The notes beneath the pieces were generated by a model, which was not told the origin of the DNA, did not search any database, and worked only from the letters and a program-made list of their open reading frames with translations. Positions 56,229 to 64,000 of a stretch of DNA of 64,000 nucleotides are shown in pieces. The stretch is from Salvia splendens (taxonomy: Eukaryota; Streptophyta; Magnoliopsida; Lamiales; Lamiaceae). The stretch covers positions 14,601,559-14,665,558 of the forward strand of contig NC_056041.1 of NCBI RefSeq assembly GCF_004379255.2. Direction: 5' to 3'. The translations under genes were made by a program, and so were the position numbers. The first letter of the stretch is position 1. Every line of letters begins with the position of its first letter.

Positions 56229-58222
56229 GGGCACCCGCAACGCGTCTCGTGGGTGTCCCTTATCTCGTCCCTCTAAGACGAGACGGGCGCGGGACGCGTT
56301 GCAGCGTCCCGTCTCGTCCCTAGCCCGCCGAGATTCCCGTCCCTCCGAGACGGCGCGCGAGCTGTCTTGCCACGCGCTTGCGCGATGTGGCGCGCTCCGG
56401 CGCCATGTGTGACGCCAACTCGCCGACCCGCGAGTGGGCTTCGTCACACTGACACAATAAATCAATTTCTTTAAAAAATTCGAATTTAATAAAAAAAATT
56501 AAAACTTAAAAATGGTCATTTTCCTTTTTTTAATTTTTTTAAATTTTTTTACTCTATAAATACTCTTATTTCATCCTCATTACACACAAACACACATCTA
56601 TTCTTCTCAAATTACCTCCATTTCCTCTCCAATTTTCATCTCAAAGCATCTCTTTTATTCTTCTACCAAAGTTAATACATTCATGGATCTATTTGAGCAA
56701 ATGCGTCGAATAATGGAAGAATCACTTGAAGAAGATCGACGTAGGGAGGCGGAGGAAGCCGCGCCGTCCCAAAGACGATCCCGGACTTATATCCATCGTA
56801 ACCGGGAGGAAGCCGCCGCAAGGTTAGTATGCGACTACTTCTGTGATAACCCGGTATGGGGAGATACCTACTTCCGTCGCCGTTTCCGAATGCGGCGACC
56901 GCTATTTCTCCACATCGCAAATACATTGGTAGCCGGGGAAGAGTTCTTCCAAGAAGGGTTTGACGTCGTTGGCCGTCCCAGCCACACGACGCTGCAGAAA
57001 TGTATTGCAGCAATCCGCCAGCTTGCGACTGGACAAACGGTGGATTTGTTCGACGAATACCTCCACATTGGAGAAAGCACTAGGAGAATGTGCTTGATGC
57101 AATTCTGCAAAGGCGTCCGTGCAGCTTTCACCAACGTATTTCTTCGGAAGCCAAGCACGACAGATTGTCAGTTTCTGCTCCACCTTCACGAAGAAGTGCA
57201 CGGATTCCCCGGGATGCTTGGCAGCGTCGATTGCATGCATTTGCAATGGAAGAATTGCCATGTGGCGTGGAGGGGGTCATACACGAGCGGCCACAAAGGC
57301 ACCCACCCCACCGTTATACTCGAGGCCGTTGCCGACTACTGGCTATGGATTTGGCATGCGTACCCGGATCGAACAACGATGTCAACGTGCTCAACCAATC
57401 TGACCTTTTCGCCGAAGTTTTGGATGGTAAAGCGCCGGCCATCAACTTCATCGCTAACAACCGGCGGTATAAAATGGGGTACTATCTTGCCGATGACATC
57501 TACCCGAAGTGGCCAACCTTCGTGAAGACGTTCAACAGGCCGGTAAACGAAAAACATGCTCTTTTTGCACAGAAGCAGGAGGCTGCTCGCTAGGATGTGG
57601 AGAGGGCGTTCGGGGTTCTCCAAGCGCGCTTCAACATTATCAAAGCCCACATTCTTACGTGGTTCATGGAGAGTATGGTCGACATCATGTATACGTGCAT
57701 AATCTTGCACAACATGAGTGTCGCCGACGAAGGACCTGAGGCGGGAAATTGGTTCGACCCTGAAACCCCCGGAATCTCTACCGCAAGTAGTCCGCCTTGC
57801 AGTGGAGTGCATCCGTCTTTGCAAGATCGGTTGTATATTTGGGCAAGGACACGTGATTCTACCGCCCACGCCCAACTCCAAGATGATCTAATGGAGCACA
57901 TTTGTGCAAAATTTGGCGGAAGAAATTAAATTATGTATTTTTCATTTTTTAGGATTTTTAATTAAATATTTTTTTAATTTTTTAAGAATTTTAAATTGTA
58001 ATTTTATTTTATTTAATGAAATGTGTTTTTATTAATTGAATTTGTTGAAAATAAAAATAAAAAATGAAATTGAATGAATAGTAAATTAAGAGTGGTTAAG
58101 AGACGGATAAGAGATGGATGGTTACAGGTTCGGTCTCTTAGTTAAGAGATGGAGTGAAAAGTACAGTGGGGCCATGAATAGCTAAGGGATGAGACGGATA
58201 AGAGGCAGCGCTGCGGATGATC
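56229..58222 (+). mobile_element. PIF/Harbinger element, second subfamily, decayed transposase
   Basis: Left end GGGCACCCGCAACGCGTC after TTA (56226-56228); right end near 58222 (CGCTGCGGATGATC), where the duplication is not intact. It encodes one transposase gene and no Myb-like gene. The MITE at 18241-19102 is a deletion derivative of this group. Confidence 0.75.
56683..57929 (+). pseudogene. Harbinger transposase, second subfamily, two lesions
   Basis: Starts MDLFEQMRRIMEESLEEDRR. The N-terminal domain and first catalytic Asp (LGSVDCMHLQWKNCH) are in one frame; at about 57361-57365 (WHAYP / GSNNDVNVLN) the frame shifts just before the second Asp. A TAG at 57591-57593 replaces a codon between QEAAR and DVERAFGVLQARF. 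With these two changes undone it would be about 415 residues long; as it stands it is inactive. Confidence 0.85.
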
Positions 58223-58408
58223 TATTTCAATTAGATAGCATAATTATTACCTCAACCCCACACACACTCTCCCTCTCACTCACACTCTAGTTCCATTTCA
58301 CAACCTTTTCAGATCCGAACTGTCACACTCCCCACCACCGGCAGCAGCAGCAGCAGCAGCCTCTTCTTTCCACTCACTCCCCACTCCAAACTCATTCTGA
58401 AAATATAA

Positions 58409-59051
58409 GGGTGTCCACTATAACATGCCCGCGGCTATAGCCGCGGGTTGGGGCGGTAGGCGGGCTGCCATAGTGGCGGAGGTGTCCGGCGGGGAGGCGG
58501 GCGCGGCGAGGGGAGAGGGAGGCGGCGGACGCGGCAGAGCCGCGTGCGGGGCGAGGACGCGGCGGGCTTGGCTATAGCCGCGCCTATAGGCGCGGCTCCT
58601 ATTGCGGTCGCCAACCGCCGCGGCGGTGGCGGTGGTGGAGGAAAATGGAGGAAAATGTTGAGTTATGAAAATTTTTAATGGAGGAAAATGGAGGAAAATT
58701 TGTTTACTGCTGAGTTATGAATTTCGGTAATGGAGGAAAATGGTGATCAGCAGTCAAAGGTGGTCACGTGATCGTTGGTGGGGTCACATGCTCGTCCACG
58801 TGTCAGGTTAATTATTTTTAATTCGTATAGTCCACTTCTTCTACGTACGTATAGCCCGATAAATTTGTTCGTAATTACTTGAAACATTTTAAAATGAAAA
58901 TTGATTATAAAATTTGGGGGCTATTGGGGGCTATTGGAGGTGTCCACTATAGTGGCGGAAATAGAATTTTGGGGCTATGGACAAAAAACTGAGGCTATGG
59001 ACAAAAAACGGGGGCGGGGCTATTGGGCGTGTCCACTTATAGTGGACACCC
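58409..59051. mobile_element. PIF/Harbinger MITE in the promoter of thaumatin gene 2
   Basis: 643 bp, ends GGGTGTCCACTATA and TATAGTGGACACCC, TAA at 58406-58408 and 59052-59054. Same family as 763-1406. Its right end is about 160 bp upstream of the thaumatin ATG. Confidence 0.88.
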
Positions 59052-59209
59052 TAATACTCCTACTACTAAAGTATATATTCGCCCATCTCTTCTTTGTTTG
59101 TTAGTATATCTCACATAAAAACAATGGAATCACACAAATTCTAACCTTTCTTACATTTCCCCTATATCTATTTCACCTAATCGTTTTATAATAAGCACAC
59201 CATATTTCC

Positions 59210-60855
59210 ATGGATCTCCCTTTTTCTTGCTCTGCCTTCCTCTTCAGCTGCTTCATTTCTCTCATCATCTTCTCTACAGGTAAAAACTCTACTCTACTCA
59301 AAAGATCCCATTTCTGCTCCAAAGATTCTCTTTTTTTTACATGGCTTCTGATTTAATGCCTTCTGCTTTCCCATTTTCTTCGTTTCTGTTGCAATGTGTG
59401 TGAACTTTCACTTGAGAATCTCTCTCTAAGATTAACAAAAAACCCATTTTTGCTCCAAAGATTCAATTTTTATACATGGGCTTCCCCATTTTCTCAGTTT
59501 TGGTAGCAATGTATGATCTCTCACACAAAATTTACTTATTTTTGGGTCTTGTTTTGTACAGTTGCGTTTGGAGCAACGTTCACATTCGTGAACAAATGCG
59601 AGTACACCGTATGGCCCGGTTTACTCGCTAATGCGGGCAGCCCTAGGCTCGACACCACCGGATTCGAGCTCCCACAAGACTCAACCCGGTCTTTCACCGC
59701 CCCGACCGGCTGGTCCGGCCGGTTCTGGGGCCGAACCGGCTGCACATTTCCCTCCTCTGGCCCGGGTTCCTGCCGAACCGGCGACTGCGGGTCGGGCGAA
59801 ACCGAGTGCAACGGATCCGGGGCGGCCCCGCCCGCCACGCTCGCCGAATTCACCCTTGGCGGCGGCGGCGGCGGCGGCGGCCTGGACTTCTACGACGTGA
59901 GCCTGGTGGACGGCTACAACCTGCCGATGATCGTGGAGGCGAGCGGCGGGTCGGGGATGTGCGCTTCGACCGGGTGCGTGACGGATCTGAACCGGGTCTG
60001 CCCCGCGGAGCTACGGGTCAAGGGCGGGGAAGCGTGCACGAGCGCGTGCGAGGCGTTCGGCAGCCCGGAGTACTGCTGCAGCGGCGCGTTCAACTCACCC
60101 GCGGCATGCAGGCCGTCGGTCTACTCGCAGATGTTCAAGACGGTGTGCCCTAGATCTTACAGCTACGCGTATGACGACCCCACCAGCACCTTTACCTGCT
60201 CCGCCGCCGATTACACCATCACCTTTTGCCCTTCCATGCCCAGGTATAAAATTTCTGAATTTCTTTTCATTTTATCTTTAATTTCCATTAATTGTTTGTG
60301 TGGTTAAATAGATTTTCATCTCAATCACACTATTTTAGTCTCAATTTTAGTTGAATTATTTATTCGGAGGAAAGTAGGAAAAAATTGTTTACTGCTAGAT
60401 ATAAAAATGCAGTCTTGGATCTTCTTTCAGAGCAGGGAATGGCACCTAACTAGTCTATTTTCGCAGTTGGATTATTAATGTTTCACCAAAATAATCTAGC
60501 AGATATTTTAATTTTAATTTTAATTTTTGTGACAATTATTTATTGCAGTCAGAAATCATCAAAAGAGCCAACGCCAACAGCGACAACTACAGGGTCAGGA
60601 GCAACTACTATTACAGACGCGTCGCAATCAGGGTCAGACCCGAACATGGGCGGGTCCAGTTTCGGAGTAACCGGGTCGGTGCCCGGGTCAGGGTCTCAAG
60701 AAATGATGGGTGATGGATCTTGGCTGGCTGGTTTGGCCATGGGGAATTCAGCTAGGGTTTCTTGCGGCACCCATTTTCTTTACCTCAATTTTTTGTTTTT
60801 AGGGTTTGCAGCTCTCTCTCTCTCTAGAATACTGGGCTCTCCCACATTTCTCTAG
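59210..60855 (+). CDS. Thaumatin-like protein 2 (PR-5 family), GPI-anchor type, 3 exons
   Basis: Exons 59210-59279, 59562-60243, 60549-60855, all GT-AG, total 1059 nt, 352 residues. Signal peptide from exon 1 (MDLPFSCSAFLFSCFISLII). The thaumatin domain has [51 protein letters not shown] and [16 protein letters not shown] run of glycine (GGGGGGGG) at the LAEFTL junction comes from a (GGC)n tract. Exon 3 adds a Ser/Thr/Gly-rich linker and a hydrophobic tail (FLYLNFLFLGFAALSLSRI), so a GPI-anchored cell-surface protein is likely. It belongs to the same clade as thaumatin gene 1 and the Arabidopsis pair At4g38660/At4g38670; the two genes here are now 17 kb apart. Confidence 0.9.
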
Positions 60856-61260
60856 GAATGAAGTTTTGGCTTTTGTTAGGTGGGAATCCCAGCTTTTTAT
60901 TTTATTTTATTTTATTTTATTTTAGCTCTAATTTCTTTGGGGTTTGGTCTTTTTCTTCTTGAATTGTGTATATTTAATGTTGTGTTGTAGTAGTGGTTAT
61001 TGTATTTCATGTCTCCTAGTAAAGTGTGTTGGGTTTTATTTCCTATACTAAATATCTTGGTGTGGCCAATTATAATATCACAATGCACAAACACAAAAGT
61101 ATAGCGTGGATGTGTGGAAAATGTGTCCGACCAAAGTTGGTCCCTTTGCCGCAATCACAAGCATAGCTTCTACGTTATGTCTGCTATAGTAGATTATATA
61201 ATGAACAATATTTCAATTATGTTACTTTTCCTTTTCTTTATTATAATTGCAACATTCAAT
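60856..61260. other. Intergenic region between convergent genes
   Basis: Contains a (TTTTA)n tract at about 60896-60924. No gene is seen. Confidence 0.4.
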
Positions 61261-63550
61261 CTACAATTGAATGTTTTGATGTTTAGTTTCATCGCCGCGG
61301 CTGAGAGACAGCGTCGTGTGCGCGGTTCTGTTGCCAGCTGACAGCGACGTGGTATTGGCCGTGGAAGCCAATGAAGCCGAAGGCACCATGGACCTCGCTC
61401 TTGCCCTCGATCGCGCTGGTCCGCCATTCCTTCAGGAGGGCATCGACGACATCTCCGGCCGGGAGGTTCTTGAGAGTGTTATCTGTTAAGCACATTTGGT
61501 AGCATCCCTTGGGATGCAATGCAGACCACAATATAATTCCATTGACAGAAGGGTTTGAGAAACTTCTCTCAAAACAACCTCTAAATATTTGGCCTGAAAT
61601 GAGTCTCGAAAAGTTAGCTATGCATCACAAATAGGACTAACGACACGAACACAAAAAAAGCCCTAATTTGAATGGTTAGAAATCGACAAACCTGCATTTG
61701 TTGATCGAATTTCTTGCTGATGTCCACCTCCGTGAGCCAGATGGGGAGATCGAGGAGGGCTAGTTTGTCGAGCACAGCGTGGATCAAGGCTGGATTCGGA
61801 GCAGAGAAATGCCCTTCGAGTCCGATTCCGTCCATTACCACCCCGGCTGCTCCGAATTCTTGAAGCCTCGAGACATAATTATCGACAGTCGATTTCGTGT
61901 CATCGCAGGTCTCAAGGACGTTGAAGTCGTTCATGAAGAGGCGAGCAAGGGGGTCCGATTCCTGAACCGTCAAGAAGAAGTCTAGGCTTGCGTTGGGGCC
62001 GAGCCTCTGCTCGTAGAAGTCCCAGTGGAGCATCTCATTGTTGACGTCTCAGTGTACAAACTCGTTCTTGTAGTTGGAGACAAGGCTCTGTATCCGCGAG
62101 CTAACTGCAGATTTCAACTCGGGTGCTGGTAGGTTTCGAACCCACAGAGGCGTGTATTTTGGGTCCTCCCAGAAGATGTTGTGCCCTCTCACCGTGATCT
62201 GGTTTCTGCGCGTGAATTCAAGCATTTGGTTCGGGATCGTGTAGTTCACCTCTCCTTGTCGAGGCTCCGTTGCTGCCCATTTCAGCTCGTTTTCGAACAC
62301 AGCAGCGTTGAATCGTTCCACAAACCAATTCTGCAGCAAGAAAAGAGTCTTAACGTATGACAGTCTCAAAATCACGATCCAAAACCAGCAAACCCCTTCG
62401 AATATAGACCAATCTAACGAATCTTGACCATTCAGACCATCTTACACAAGTACGAGAAAATGTGATGTTAATAAACACACTCACCTGATATGGCAAATTC
62501 CCAAGGATGGTCTCTGCAATGGCGGATCCGAATGGGAAATCTCGAGAAATTTGCTCTACAGCGACGCTGGCACCCTGCAGCCTCGTTCCATCGACATCCG
62601 ATACGTGCAGTATGGCAGCGCGTTTCCTCTCCTGCATTCATATAGATATTGTTCATGTTGAAAGTTCGACGTTGTTTTTAAGGTCTAAGAATGTAGAGAA
62701 ACATACTGTGGTTATCATTTTTTGCTGGTTTTCATTCCACTCCTGATAAGTAAATGGCTGAAGAGAAGCACTTGAAACTGATACATTCAATTGGAAATCA
62801 TCTGAATTCTGCAAAGTTATACATCATTAGAATGTTTTATCTTTCGTAGTCTAGATTCCAATGATACAATAATCTCTTAAACACAGTGTACCTGAAAGTA
62901 GATGAACGCGTAGTTGGAAGGTGAGTCGAGGCTGAATCCGCCTTTGAGAAATGACCAGCATGCACTCCTCGCGACCACAGTTCCCACGCAAGTAAAAGTG
63001 GTGTTATCGGTCGTTAGGGTCGCCTTTAGCGCGGCCGAATCTGCACCAGAAATCTTAACCCAGCCTGTTTCATCACACCATGATTTAGAAAATCACACTT
63101 TGATGGATATAGAAGGTGAGATAGGGTGAACTCAACTGGAGAAGGCATAGATCGTATCGCCGGTGAGATTGCTCAAAGTGAGGGCAGGGGAATTCATCGC
63201 GATTTTGAAGTGGCGGTGCCCTCTCGTTCCAAGAGTCTGATCCTTCATGACACCACCGTTGTAGAGTGGACTATCTGGTGCTGATTTGCACTGGTATACA
63301 TGAAAGAAAACAAGCATATACAGCATGTTAACGATGAGCAGATAAAAAAACTAATACTTTTCATATTTTGAAGTGGTGGATTCGAGTTTACCTCAATACT
63401 TGCAGAATAATCGTAGGAAGGGCCTTCCTCCGAGAAACTAGTAGTCTTGGCAGTAGCAGTAGCAGTAGCTCCAAGAAGGAGATAGAAACCCGGTAACAAA
63501 ACGAATAATAAACTTTCCATGCTCTCAACCTTAAATTTTGACAGCACCAT
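61261..63550 (-). pseudogene. GH10 endo-1,4-beta-xylanase-like gene, disabled
   Basis: Seven exons on the minus strand: 63550-63392, 63290-63137, 63064-62892, 62808-62707, 62631-62485, 62330-61692, 61593-61261, all GT-AG with matching phases. It encodes a signal peptide (LLFVLLPGFYLLLG), a carbohydrate-binding-like N-terminal module (CKSAPDSPLYNGG, GWVKISGADS, GGFSLDSPSNYAFIYFQ) and a GH10 barrel (RGHNIFWEDP, DVNNEMLHWDFYE, WLTEVDIS). Three lesions: TGA at 62051-62049 replaces the Trp of the FVHWDVNNE motif, just before the acid/base Glu; one base is missing near 61563 after VLRE; two bases are missing near 61335-61342 after HVAVS, after which the original frame returns (RTAHTTLSLSRGDET). At4g38650-like. 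Splice sites and most codons are intact, so loss is recent, unless assembly errors are responsible. Confidence 0.85.
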
Positions 63551-64000
63551 AGTGGTTTCGAATGAACAAACTTAAAATGATTCTGGTGAACCTTTTACAC
63601 GAGAACGAAGATGGTAAACATGGAGAAAATGAGGTGCCTAACAAGGTGATAAATAAGTGGTCTTGTGATCAAGAACAAACCTTAAAAAGTATAAAGACAA
63701 GAATTCATTATTGATTTATTAGCTACATGATGTTGCCAAGTATTTTGGAATTTATAGGGATCTGTAACTTGAAAATTTGCTTAAATTGTCTGTTGCTGTT
63801 TTTGGATGGTCTAAACTAATAGGACTAGACAATATATAACTTAAATGAGGGATTGAAGCAATTATTTATTCACATGTTGTCTAACATCTTGTGTAAACTA
63901 TTCTTTGAAGCTAGTCGATCCACTGCACCGTGGCAGGCCTTCTGCTGTACGATGTAAAAGGTTCGATACTAAGTCATGTCTAGAAACAAGCTAGTCCTTA
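63551..64000. other. Upstream region of the GH10 gene
   Basis: AT-rich promoter-side DNA. No other gene or element end seen before the window edge. Confidence 0.4.

Noticed and set aside
56226..58225. Clean target duplication for the second-subfamily Harbinger element
   Set aside because: Left flank is TTA but the right flank reads TAT; the duplication could not be confirmed.

Overview
This window is nuclear DNA of a flowering plant, most likely an asterid eudicot. Spliceosomal GT-AG introns, plant-specific gene families and dense plant transposons support this; the species cannot be fixed from sequence alone. Host genes are separated by AT-rich DNA packed with mobile elements.

Host genes in order: a PLS-type pentatricopeptide repeat gene (1835-3505, +); a single-exon PLC-X-domain protein (4762-5718, +); an eight-exon METTL16/FIONA1-type U6 snRNA m6A methyltransferase (7012-9918, -); an intronless cold-shock-domain, glycine-rich, zinc-knuckle RNA chaperone (19660-20277, +); an eight-exon AUX1/LAX auxin influx carrier (21126-31216, -); two thaumatin-like protein genes (39295-42562 and 59210-60855, both +); and a GH10 xylanase-like gene (61261-63550, -) that carries a stop and two frameshifts. 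From memory, the same families lie together in two Arabidopsis segments (At2g21050-At2g21090 and At4g38650-At4g38690), so the gene order looks ancestral and partly lost on each Arabidopsis copy.

Mobile elements: a complete Ty3/gypsy element of the Tat type (22842-30328), with LTRs identical by eye, sits 10 nt inside intron 4 of the auxin carrier gene, in antisense. Its gag-pro and pol are in one frame, separated by a single TAG in a context matching the CAR-YYA readthrough rule. At least ten PIF/Harbinger elements occur. Four carry transposase sequence (one intact, at 49795-51132) and three carry only the Myb-like protein; none carries both. There are also many Stowaway-like MITEs, one hAT element nested in a Harbinger element, a long-TIR Mutator-like element, and an element with TIRs in a thaumatin intron that holds a piece of an HMG-CoA reductase gene.

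Layout: 1-10 kb host genes; 10-19 kb transposons and an unclassified AT-rich repeat family; 19-31 kb RNA chaperone and auxin carrier with the retrotransposon; 31-39 kb intergenic DNA with two Harbinger elements; 39-43 kb first thaumatin gene; 43-58 kb nested transposon zone; 58-64 kb second thaumatin gene and broken xylanase. No tRNA, rRNA or CRISPR was seen.
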